The position numbers were made by a program, and so were the translations under genes. A stretch of DNA of 64,000 nt, from NCBI GenBank assembly GCA_002709235.1, contig PAQI01000012.1, forward strand, positions 35,445-99,444, in the 5' to 3' direction. The first letter of the stretch is position 1; every line of letters starts with the position of its first letter. Shown piece by piece: positions 29,198 to 37,349 of this stretch. A model generated the notes under the pieces. The model was not told where the DNA came from, searched no databases, and worked only from the letters and a program-made list of their open reading frames with translations. The stretch is from Hirschia sp. (GTDB taxonomy: Bacteria > Pseudomonadota > Alphaproteobacteria > Caulobacterales > Hyphomonadaceae).

Positions 29198-30169
29198 ATG
29201 GCGTATGATTTTTTCCTGAGCTATCGCCGCGCAGATCAGGCGCTGGCCAAACAACTTGTGGAAGCATTGGAAAGCCGCGGAGCGACAGTCTGGTGGGACG
29301 ACAAGATTGCTGCCGGAGTAGACTGGCGCGATGCCATAGTCGAAAACCTGATGGAAGCGCACACGCTGGTCATCCTTTTCTCTGAAGAATGCAACAACTC
29401 CAAGCAGCTCAAGAAGGAACTGGCACTGGCCGACGACATGGACAAGGACGTGATCCCGGTCCTTGTGGAAGACACCAAGCCCAAGGGCCATTTTTTATAC
29501 GAACTGGCGTCGCGCAACTGGGTGCAGATCTATCCCAACCCGGAAAACAAGATCAATGAACTGGCAGACAAGCTGCTGGGCATGACCGGCAAGGCTCCGA
29601 TTGTACCGGCACCGATGCAGACTGTTGCCGGATCAGACAGCAGCCCAGCTGCGGTCACGAAAACTGTCACAAAGACTGTGACACGCAAAAAGCCAGCCTC
29701 CACCAATTCTCAAAAACAGTCACAATCATCAAAGAAGCGCAGAAATTTCCTGCCGCTGAAATGGATTGATCTGCCGATTTTCCTGATCCTGATCTTCGTT
29801 TTCAAACAGATGATGGGTGGACGCCGAATTGATTTCGAGGACATGATCGGCATCGCGTTTTATGTCGTTTGCGGAATAGCGGCCTGGGGGGCATTTGTAT
29901 TCCCCGTCCGCTATTTCATGAGAGGGCTGCGCCTCGGACGCGCGGCCAGATATTATCTGGCCAGCTCACTTGCGCTCTATCTTGTCGTCCTGTCGATATT
30001 GGGCGTCTATGTACTTGAACGCGGGAGAGTTCCAAGCGACCTCATGGAAATCGTCACCTTCGCAAGTATCGGTTGGGTGATCCTGGGTGCCTTTGCCTTC
30101 GTCATCTATGGCGTGATGCACTTCCTGCGCTCGGTACGCGCCTTCAAATCACATGTCGAAGAAATCTGA
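29198..30169 (+). CDS. TIR domain protein with four C-terminal TM helices
   Basis: 323 residues from ATG 29198 (a GTG at 29177 is an alternative). Residues 1-130 form a TIR domain: YDFFLSYRRADQALAKQL, ATVWWDD, LVILFSEECNNSKQLKKEL, VIPVLVED. The glutamate of KKEL (about residue 74) is where TIR NADases have their catalytic Glu. After a Thr/Lys/Ser-rich linker four hydrophobic helices follow (about 195-315). Bacterial TIR proteins often act in antiphage abortive infection or signalling; membrane-anchored TIRs are less studied. It is divergent from dnaX and next to the SRP RNA gene. No partner gene is seen. Defence role is inference. Confidence 0.8.
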   Translation: MAYDFFLSYRRADQALAKQLVEALESRGATVWWDDKIAAGVDWRDAIVENLMEAHTLVILFSEECNNSKQLKKELALADDMDKDVIPVLVEDTKPKGHFLYELASRNWVQIYPNPENKINELADKLLGMTGKAPIVPAPMQTVAGSDSSPAAVTKTVTKTVTRKKPASTNSQKQSQSSKKRRNFLPLKWIDLPIFLILIFVFKQMMGGRRIDFEDMIGIAFYVVCGIAAWGAFVFPVRYFMRGLRLGRAARYYLASSLALYLVVLSILGVYVLERGRVPSDLMEIVTFASIGWVILGAFAFVIYGVMHFLRSVRAFKSHVEEI

Positions 30170-30180
30170 TTGTGGGATTG

Positions 30181-30278
30181 AGGCGGAACTGACGACGACC
30201 CGAACGAATCTCGTTGCGGCTGCTTCCTTCCGGACCTGACCGGGTTGGCGAGCGGTTCGTCCGCCGCCAGTTCCTGTG
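30181..30278 (-). ncRNA. ffs: signal recognition particle RNA (4.5S, small bacterial type)
   Basis: On the minus strand the conserved apical loop region CAGGTCCGGAAGGAAGCAGC is present, bounded by the asymmetric-loop sequences of the Ffh-binding stem. GGAACTG near the 5' end pairs with CAGTTCC near the 3' end, closing an about 98-nt hairpin. Ends are approximate. The RNA forms SRP with Ffh for co-translational targeting; its neighbour dnaX is a frequent companion of ffs. Confidence 0.92.
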
Positions 30279-30417
30279 CCGTATATCGCAACGCTCCGCG
30301 GGAAAGGCAAGAGGTGGATTTTCTCCCTTTCTCATTTGACCAAATGCCAATCAGACGCCAGTTACGGTCTGAGACCGGCTGGAGGCTGGCTCACAATGAG
30401 AGTTAAGGAGCGCACCA

Positions 30418-31365
30418 ATGCCAGTCCAGGATATCCCCTTCAGCAGCGCATCCTTTGATCGCGCAGGCCATTTGCGCAAGGACAAGGACTATCTGAAATC
30501 AGCTCGCCGCGCTCCAGAGACGCTGGTCATGTTGATGAAGGACGGTGCCCCCTTTGTTTCTGGCGCAAGAAGCGATCGCTCTTTCGAACCAGGAGAACCA
30601 CTGCCAGCCGGTGAAAGAACTCTCTATTGGATTGGCGCGCAGATATTGGATCTGGTCAGCGAAGAAGATCAGTTGTTCCTCGGTCTCAATTCAGCCGGTG
30701 AACCCATGTTCGCCGTCGATGTTCCGGACTCATTGCCACTGGATGCCATCAAAGATGGTGCGTTTGAAGATGCACGGGCTGCGGCCTCGTTCATGTCTCC
30801 CATTGAAGCGAGCATGACTGCCACGGCCAGATCAATATTCTCGTGGCGAGACCGTCACGGATTTTGTGCCAATTGCGGGGTCAGAACACGCATTGCTGAG
30901 GCTGGCTGGAAGCGGGAATGCCCGGCATGCAATGCAGAACATTTTCCTCGGGTAGACCCGGTTGCCATCATGCTGGCTGTGAAAGGCGACAAATGCCTGA
31001 TGGGCCGACAGGCCAGTTGGGCACCTGGTTTCTGGTCGTGTCTGGCTGGTTTCATCGAACCCGGCGAAACGATGGAACAGGGGGCCGCCCGCGAACTGTT
31101 CGAAGAGGCCGGGATCAAATGGAACGGAAAATGCGAATACCTGTTCTGCTAGCCTTGGCCCTTCCCTTCCAATCTGATGATCGGTCTGATCCTCGAGACC
31201 GATGACGACGCCATCACTGTCGATGAGACCGAAATTGAACAGGCACGCTGGTTCTCCCGTGAGGAAATCCGGGACATTCTCGCAGGCAAGCACCAAGAGA
31301 TTTTCAGCCCGCCTCCACTGGCCGTCGCCCACCACATCTTGAAAGAATGGGCACAGCGCAGCTAA
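30418..31365 (+). pseudogene. nudC: NADH pyrophosphatase nudC interrupted by an in-frame TAG
   Basis: The frame encodes 315 residues but carries TAG at 31150-31152. Upstream: N-terminal domain, zinc ribbon CANC...CPAC (about 150-170) and a complete Nudix box GFIEPGETMEQGAARELFEEAGI. Downstream in the same frame: PWPFPSNLMIGLILE and EIEQARWFSREEI. In NudC the hallmark SQPWPFPxS spans this point; here S is replaced by C and Q by TAG, one base from CAG. Two adjacent substitutions at the signature would leave a 244-residue product without the specificity motif. AAGGAG precedes the ATG. Alternatives are sequencing error, genuine decay or readthrough. Confidence 0.88.
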
Positions 31366-31436
31366 GGAAGGCTGAAATACTGTTCTTCTGCAAATCGATT
31401 TATCGGTTCCTTGCCAGTTAAGGCTCGGACACCGAC

Positions 31437-32009
31437 CTAGTTGCGGAAGGCATATCCAAGGGAAAAAGTCGCAACATTCCCCTTGTCGAAACCATTCTTG
31501 TCACCGAGATCCATCGCGCCAACTTCAACCCGAAATCCATGATGACCACCGAAAAAGGCTTGCACACCCAGACTTCCAGCTACCCCGGAGTAACTGTCTG
31601 AAACAGTGGTATTGTAATAGTAGCCACGACTTTCTTCGAGTGACAGATTTGCATAACCAGCGCGCGCAAACAGATCGACATTGCGGTGTACCGGGATCTT
31701 GCCCATGGCATATGCACCGAACTGGCTCTCCACTTTGGCACCATAGACATTGCCGTAAACGATGACTTCGTCATCATTGAGCCCGACACTCGCTTCGCCT
31801 TCCAGGCCAATGAAGCGGTTGAAATCATATCCGCCGCGTACTGTCAGCGTGCTCAATGCAATGATTTCATCGGAATTTCCGACTTCATAACCGATGCCGG
31901 TGCTACCAATACCCGCATGAAAATGCGACGTACCCGTTTCTTGAGCCAAAACAGGTGTCACTGATTGAACACCCACTGCAGCCAGTGCGACGCCAATAAA
32001 ATATTTCAT
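31437..32009 (-). CDS. outer-membrane beta-barrel protein, copy 1
   Basis: 190 residues with a signal peptide ending near VLAQE. FHAGIGSTGIGYEVGNSDEIIAL, RGGYDFNRFIGLEGEASVG, GKIPVHRNVDLFARAGYANL and a terminal FSLGYAFRN give the eight-stranded OmpA-like barrel pattern. A paralogue lies about 0.8 kb away at 32781-33380, sharing FARAGY, GGYDFNR and SLGYAFR/SLSYAFR. Role unknown. Confidence 0.8.
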   Translation of the reverse strand: MKYFIGVALAAVGVQSVTPVLAQETGTSHFHAGIGSTGIGYEVGNSDEIIALSTLTVRGGYDFNRFIGLEGEASVGLNDDEVIVYGNVYGAKVESQFGAYAMGKIPVHRNVDLFARAGYANLSLEESRGYYYNTTVSDSYSGVAGSLGVQAFFGGHHGFRVEVGAMDLGDKNGFDKGNVATFSLGYAFRN

Positions 32010-32200
32010 ATGAAGATTTTCCCCAATGGATCAAATACCCGGTCCGCATCACGACGACCGAATGACGCGAGCGAAGGTTCGCGCCGTCTAAAAATATGAG
32101 GAACAACCTAACGTTGTTTTAAAAGCACAGGCACCTGACATCGAAAAATCAGCGCGGTGTGGAGCGACAAAATGGATGGATACAACCTCACCAATCCTGA

Positions 32201-32677
32201 CTATTTGCCGAGTATATCCGGCCAGTTGGCATCTGCCTTTTCAATGAACAGGGGAATATTCTTCTCCCAATCTTTTTGAACCTTGGCATTATAGTTCAGA
32301 TAGAGTTTGCCATCCACAATTTTCCAATAGCGCGGATCACCCTTGGCGGTATTGCCCTGTGCTGCCGCCCACGCACAATATCCGCCATATTGTGGAGCAT
32401 AGGCAGTGGGGTCCAACTTGAAGGCATCCAGGTTTTCCTGTGAGGCAAACCTGAATTCAGCACCCTGATATTCCATCGAGAATTGATCACTGCCTTGTTG
32501 GGGCATTCCGGAAAAATAGCTCACGGGATCATAGCCACCCACGGCCACATCAGAAAACAACCCCGTGTAAACAGGTGCTTTTTCCGCGACCGCCATCGGT
32601 GCGCTCCATACCAGCGCGATTACCGCCAGGAGGCCGTAAAACTGACGGGGGTGTCTTCCTGATCCTTGCGTGCTCAT
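32201..32677 (-). CDS. YHS domain secreted protein
   Basis: 158 residues with a signal peptide ending near AVAEK. GGYDPVSYF, EYQGAEFRFASQENLDAFKLDPTAYAPQYGGYCAWA and the ending YLNYNAKVQKDWEKNIP make the periplasmic YHS-domain pattern. The family is thought to bind metals through the YGGYC region, but no function is set. It sits between two paralogous outer-membrane barrel genes. Confidence 0.88.
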   Translation of the reverse strand: MSTQGSGRHPRQFYGLLAVIALVWSAPMAVAEKAPVYTGLFSDVAVGGYDPVSYFSGMPQQGSDQFSMEYQGAEFRFASQENLDAFKLDPTAYAPQYGGYCAWAAAQGNTAKGDPRYWKIVDGKLYLNYNAKVQKDWEKNIPLFIEKADANWPDILGK

Positions 32678-32780
32678 GCTGCATCTCCCAAAGGCCTAAT
32701 GCCATCTTGGTCTGCAGCATGCTCTATGTCCTGCTCACACGCTATCCAAGCTTTCGTGAATGGAGTGTGTTCGCCCCGCC

Positions 32781-33380
32781 TTACATCCGAAAGGCATATG
32801 AGAGCGAAAAGACAGCCGCTACCCCGTCAATATTCTCAGACCCAAGATCCAGCACACCAATATCTCCACGAAGACCGTGATTGGCACCGAAGAACCCCTG
32901 TATACCTATGCCGCCAGAGGGACCCGCATAATCATAGGACACAGATCTGGAAAGTGTAACCATATCGAAGCCCGTATAGTAATCGACACTATACTCACCA
33001 TCCAGGGCCAATTGTGTATATCCGGCCCGTGCGAACAGTTCGATATTGCGATGTACCGGCCATTTTGCGACAGCAAATGCGCCATACATGTTTTTGATCT
33101 TTGCTTCATAGGCCACACCATCAATCATGATGTCGTTGTCGCCTGTTCCCAATCCTGCTTCGACTTCAACACCGAAATACCTGTTAAAATCATACCCACC
33201 ACGCAGCACGGCGCTGTTGAGACTCAGGATCTCACCTGAATCATTGACCTCATAACCAACGCCAGTGCTGGCCAAACCGATGTGAAAACTCGTGGTGTCG
33301 ACCACCATATCGTCAGCATGTGCTGGCCGAATGCCGCACATCAAAACCGCCACCAGCATGGCAGCCAATTGAATTCTCAT
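32781..33380 (-). CDS. outer-membrane beta-barrel protein, copy 2
   Basis: 199 residues from ATG 33380, which starts an evident signal peptide (MRIQLAAMLVAVLMCG...AHAD); the frame is open upstream without signal-like sequence. It shares with copy 1 the order HIGLASTGVGYEV, RGGYDFNRYFGVEVEAGLG, WPVHRNIELFARAGYTQLAL, GIQGFFGANHG and SLSYAFRM. The pair is therefore an old duplication flanking the YHS gene. Function unknown. Confidence 0.8.
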   Translation of the reverse strand: MRIQLAAMLVAVLMCGIRPAHADDMVVDTTSFHIGLASTGVGYEVNDSGEILSLNSAVLRGGYDFNRYFGVEVEAGLGTGDNDIMIDGVAYEAKIKNMYGAFAVAKWPVHRNIELFARAGYTQLALDGEYSVDYYTGFDMVTLSRSVSYDYAGPSGGIGIQGFFGANHGLRGDIGVLDLGSENIDGVAAVFSLSYAFRM

Positions 33381-33551
33381 GAAATCCCCGCTTGTCTTCT
33401 TGCCCATCACGCATGGTCTGAACGACCCGCACCCGGTGGGTAGGAGCAAATCAGGGGCCAAATTTCATGAAATTTTCCAAACAGCTAATGAGGTCAGGGT
33501 TAATGATGGGAACCTGCATTTCGCCGACCTGGCAATCTGCAAGCTCTCCGT

Positions 33552-34409
33552 TCAGTCGTCATGGACACCAGTCTGTCTGTAAGGGTGCGCCCTGAACACG
33601 CCCAACACGTCCACGCGTGATGAAAAGAAACCAAGTTCCTCCAGCGCTAACTGGAGATTACGGTCATCCGGGTGACCGTCCACTTCGGCATAGAACTGCG
33701 TGGCCGTGAAAGACCCCTCAACCATATAGCTTTCCAGCTTGGTCATGTTCACGCCATTGGTCGCAAACCCACCCATGGCCTTGTATAATGCTGCGGGCAC
33801 GTTCCTGACACGAAACAGGAAAGCGGTTACGAAGTGCTCCTCTTCGGACTCTCGTTCCACATTGGGCATGTCGAGTCCCATAACGACAAAGCGCGTGGTA
33901 TTGTGTGCATGATCTTCGATATTCTCTGCCAGAATGTCGAGATTATAGACCTCAGCAGCCAGTGCTGGCGCAATTGCAGCAATATCATCACGGCCGGATT
34001 CAGACACTTCCCGAGCCGCACCAGCAGTGTCTGCAGTGGTCACGCGTTCTATATTATGGCTATGCAGGAATGATCTGCATTGCCCGAGCGCCATGATATG
34101 AGAATGAGCCTCCTTGATATTTTCCAGCGACGCACCGGGACGCGCCATCAATTGAAACCGAATCGGCTGGAAGTGTTCTGCCTGCATGCGTAATCGTGAT
34201 TCCGGAATCAGCTGGTGAATATCCGCGACCCTGCCCGCAATGGAATTCTCGACCGGGATCATGGCAAGCTCTGCCTCGCCAGACGAAACCACTGCAAAAA
34301 CATCCTCGAATGTCCGGCAAGGCATTGGTTCGTGGTTCGGACGTGCCTTGCGACAAGCGATATGGGAATTTGCTCCCGGTTCACCCTGATATGCGATCTT
34401 GCCAGTCAT
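33552..34409 (-). CDS. pheA: prephenate dehydratase
   Basis: 285 residues, monofunctional (no chorismate mutase domain). It makes phenylpyruvate for phenylalanine. IAYQGEPGANSHIA, MIPVENSIAGRV, HSHIMALGQCRSFL and the catalytic-site NTTRFVVMG are intact. A C-terminal ACT domain with GGFATNGVNMTKLESYMV gives allosteric control by phenylalanine. Start ATG 34409. Confidence 0.95.
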   Translation of the reverse strand: MTGKIAYQGEPGANSHIACRKARPNHEPMPCRTFEDVFAVVSSGEAELAMIPVENSIAGRVADIHQLIPESRLRMQAEHFQPIRFQLMARPGASLENIKEAHSHIMALGQCRSFLHSHNIERVTTADTAGAAREVSESGRDDIAAIAPALAAEVYNLDILAENIEDHAHNTTRFVVMGLDMPNVERESEEEHFVTAFLFRVRNVPAALYKAMGGFATNGVNMTKLESYMVEGSFTATQFYAEVDGHPDDRNLQLALEELGFFSSRVDVLGVFRAHPYRQTGVHDD

Positions 34410-34575
34410 CTGCGACCTTTCATATTATTCCAAACACCGGTCTGACCTGCGACGGTTCGCCGCTAATCTAAAGCGCGCCGTAGAATGCCAATGGCGTTAT
34501 GTTGCAGTTCACGGCATAGCGTGCCACAAGGCCCGCGCACAAGATTTATGACTGATTCAGAAGGCAGGGCGTTTA

Positions 34576-35772
34576 ATGAGCGACTTGTTCGGCAACAAAA
34601 TCGCAGGAACAGTACTGGCAACAGGACTTGTACTGCTTGGCCTCAACACCGTTGGTGGGGCTTTGTTCAAGACCGAAAAACCAGAAAAGCCAGGTTACTT
34701 TGTAGAAGTCACCTCTCACAGCAGCGATGTGGATACGGGCCCCGTCTGGGAACCACCCACGGATTATGGTGTGCTGTTGGCTAATGCTGACGTTGCCAAG
34801 GGTGAGAAAAAGGTTGGCGCTTGCACCAGCTGTCACACATTCGAACAAGGCGGCGCGACCAAACAAGGTCCCAACCTTTACGATGTGGTGATGCGCGATA
34901 AGGGTGGTGTCAGCGGCTTTTCCTATTCGGAAGCCATGGCGGGTGCTGGCGGCAAATGGAATTATGCGGATCTGGATACCTATCTGGCAGACCCCAAGGC
35001 CTTCATTCCTGGCAATGCGATGAACTATGCCGGTCTCCGCAAGGAAGACGACCGCATGAATGTGATTGCATACCTGCACACATTGTCTGCGAACCCGGCA
35101 CCACTACCTGAACCTTTGCCAGCTGAAGCCTTTATTCCACCTGCTGACGAGGCAGCCGAAGGCGATGCGGATGCTCATGGCGATGACCACGCAACAGATG
35201 CTGCTGCCACGGATCATGCAGATGCAACAGCCGACACCAGCGAAGATCACGCATCCCTGGACACAACAGCGACAGACGCCCCTGCGGAAGATGTTGCAGA
35301 TGTTGCCACAGCACAAGACATCTCGATTGAAGTCGGTGACGTGTCCCTCTCCGGGGCTGCTGATGGTGTGGAATCCAAACTGGTCGCTTTCATCAACTCC
35401 GACAAGGAACCCTGCACGGACGCTGAATGCTGGTATACGTTTGACCGGCTGACGTTCAACACGGGCTCTTCGGATCTGGACATGGGTTACTCCCAGCCAC
35501 AGCTCGACAACATCAAGGTGATCATGGATGCATATCCGGACATTACCCTGAAACTGGGCGGCTACACCGACAATACGGGTGAGCTGGAAGGCAATATGGC
35601 GCTGTCACAGGCACGCGCAGACGCCGTCAAAGCTGCACTGGTCGCGATGGGCGTTGGCGAAGACCGCCTGTTCACCGAAGGCTATGGCCCAGAACACCCC
35701 GTTGCCTCCAATGACACAGAAGAAGGCCGCGCACAGAACCGTCGGATCGACGTTCGCGTTCGTAGCCGCTAG
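34576..35772 (+). CDS. membrane-anchored cytochrome c fused to an OmpA-like domain
   Basis: 398 residues. Residues about 8-28 form an uncleaved N-terminal anchor as in CycM-type cytochromes. The heme site CTSCH is at 83-87 and the probable Met ligand is in GNAMNYAGL near 149. Residues about 175-275 are an Ala/Asp/His-rich linker. The C-terminal 120 residues are an OmpA/MotB peptidoglycan-binding domain with TFNTGSSDLDMG, GYTDNTG, LSQARADAVKAAL and GRAQNRRIDVRV. The combination could tie an electron carrier to the cell wall (inference). ATG 34576 follows GGGCG-like sequence. A strong terminator follows the gene. Confidence 0.85.
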   Translation: MSDLFGNKIAGTVLATGLVLLGLNTVGGALFKTEKPEKPGYFVEVTSHSSDVDTGPVWEPPTDYGVLLANADVAKGEKKVGACTSCHTFEQGGATKQGPNLYDVVMRDKGGVSGFSYSEAMAGAGGKWNYADLDTYLADPKAFIPGNAMNYAGLRKEDDRMNVIAYLHTLSANPAPLPEPLPAEAFIPPADEAAEGDADAHGDDHATDAAATDHADATADTSEDHASLDTTATDAPAEDVADVATAQDISIEVGDVSLSGAADGVESKLVAFINSDKEPCTDAECWYTFDRLTFNTGSSDLDMGYSQPQLDNIKVIMDAYPDITLKLGGYTDNTGELEGNMALSQARADAVKAALVAMGVGEDRLFTEGYGPEHPVASNDTEEGRAQNRRIDVRVRSR

Positions 35773-35830
35773 TCGGAAAACAGCTGAAGCCGCTTTCCCG
35801 AACGGGGTAAGACGAGCTGGCAGAAACAAG

Positions 35831-35869
35831 AAAAAGCGCGATGATCTATTTCAGATTGTCGCGCTTTTT
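35831..35869. terminator. strong terminator after the cytochrome gene
   Basis: AAAAAGCGCGA and TCGCGCTTTTT form an 11-bp perfect stem around a 17-base loop with T-runs on either strand, so it can serve both the cytochrome gene and the leftward amidohydrolase. Confidence 0.9.
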
Positions 35870-35917
35870 ATTTGTACGTTTTCAAAATCACGCCGCAGCA
35901 GGCCGTTTGCAATTGCC

Positions 35918-37201
35918 TCAATCTGTCGCGAGATCAATCATGCAATCAAGCAGCAGGTTTCCGCCTCGTTCAATATCTGACCAGTGCGTCCACTCATCCG
36001 GTGCATGACTGATCCCCTTCAGGCTTGGAACAAAGATCAATCCCGCATTGGTAATCTGGGTAAAAAACTGCACATCGTGACCAGCACCTGAAGGCATATG
36101 CATGAATGCATATTCGCGCTTGCGGGTGTGTTTCTCGATGACCTCAATGATGTTCTGGCTGCAATAACAGGGCGTCAGCCAGCTCATCTCTTCATATTCA
36201 AATTTGAGCTTGTTTCTGCGTGCGATTGTCGACAGGACGCGCTGACAGGCATTGGCCAGGTCGCGCATCTTTTCTCCATCCAGATCCCGCCCCACAATGG
36301 TAAAATCCACGGCTCCCGGAACCGTGTGAGGAAATCCCGGTTTCAACTCAACAAAACCGATCGTGATTCGGGACGTATCAGTTCCCTCCTCGTCGATGAT
36401 ACGCGGGATTTCGTGAGCAAACTCAACCAGGCCCGTAAACGCGTCCGAGCGCATATCCATTGGCGCTGTCCCGGCATGACCAGCCTTGCCGATCAGCTTG
36501 ACCTTCCATTTGAAGACACCTGAAATCCCCGAGACAATCCCGATAGGGATCTTTGTCATGTCCAGAACTGGCCCCTGTTCAATGTGGAGCTCCAGAAATG
36601 CCTTGATCTCTTCAGGGCGCCTATGGGCATGCATGGCATCGCGATAATCAAACCCACACGCCTGCATGGCATCCTTGAGATAGACCCCGTCTGCGTCTTT
36701 CGCCTGCTCCAACCATTCAAGTGTCAAATCGCCGGTCAGGGCCTGAGCCCCCAGCATGCCGCCAAAACGGCCCTCTTCCTCACTGGTCGCGATCACTTCA
36801 ACGGCATAATCAAGTTGGATATCGTTTTCGGCCACCACACGCAGGCATTCCAACCCGGCAACAACCCCCAACACGCCGTCAAAAATGCCTCCAGCGGGCA
36901 CAGAATCAAGATGAGAGGCTATGATCACCGCTGGCCCGGTCTGCGGACCGTAACGACCAATGACATTGCCGGCACCATCAATGCGGGTGGCCAGATTGTT
37001 GGCCTCAAACTGCTCTTTCAACCAATGGCGCGCATCCATATCCGCCTTGGTAAAACCTTGTCGAAAAACGCCCTTGTCACTTCCTTCGCCACCGAACTTT
37101 GCGACAGCCATGATGTCGTCTTCGATACGTTTTATATTGATGTCAGGCATGATGTCCGCGATTCTGATTGCTGGATTCGAGACTGCATGATGCACTGTCA
37201 T
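35918..37201 (-). CDS. M20 family N-carbamoyl/ureido amidohydrolase
   Basis: 427 residues. The Zn-dependent hydantoinase/carbamoylase group includes allantoate amidohydrolase and N-carbamoyl-L-amino-acid hydrolase. VIIASHLDSVPAGGIFDGVLGV, ATSEEEGRFGGMLGAQALTG, LELHIEQGPVLD and SGAGHDVQFF supply metal ligands and catalytic glutamate. The ATG at 37201 is preferred since GAGG lies 9 bases upstream; TTG 37216 and ATG 37150 are alternatives. Its precise substrate cannot be told from sequence. Confidence 0.87.
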   Translation of the reverse strand: MTVHHAVSNPAIRIADIMPDINIKRIEDDIMAVAKFGGEGSDKGVFRQGFTKADMDARHWLKEQFEANNLATRIDGAGNVIGRYGPQTGPAVIIASHLDSVPAGGIFDGVLGVVAGLECLRVVAENDIQLDYAVEVIATSEEEGRFGGMLGAQALTGDLTLEWLEQAKDADGVYLKDAMQACGFDYRDAMHAHRRPEEIKAFLELHIEQGPVLDMTKIPIGIVSGISGVFKWKVKLIGKAGHAGTAPMDMRSDAFTGLVEFAHEIPRIIDEEGTDTSRITIGFVELKPGFPHTVPGAVDFTIVGRDLDGEKMRDLANACQRVLSTIARRNKLKFEYEEMSWLTPCYCSQNIIEVIEKHTRKREYAFMHMPSGAGHDVQFFTQITNAGLIFVPSLKGISHAPDEWTHWSDIERGGNLLLDCMIDLATD

Positions 37202-37246
37202 GGCACCGCGCCTCAAGCCCCGTCATTCAGAAGCAGTTTGCCCAAC

Positions 37247-37292
37247 AAAAAAGGCAGCCCCCGAACAGTCAGCTCAAGGGTTGCCTTTTTTA
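37247..37292. terminator. bidirectional terminator between amidohydrolase and aminotransferase
   Basis: AAAAAAGGCAGCCC pairs with GGGTTGCCTTTTTT (one G-U) around a 17-base loop. It lies just downstream of the minus-strand aminotransferase and can end that transcript. Confidence 0.8.
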
Positions 37293-37349
37293 TTCTGGAT
37301 GGGTTTTCAGGGTCCAGTTGCCTGACACCCTGGTGGTTTCACATCCGGA

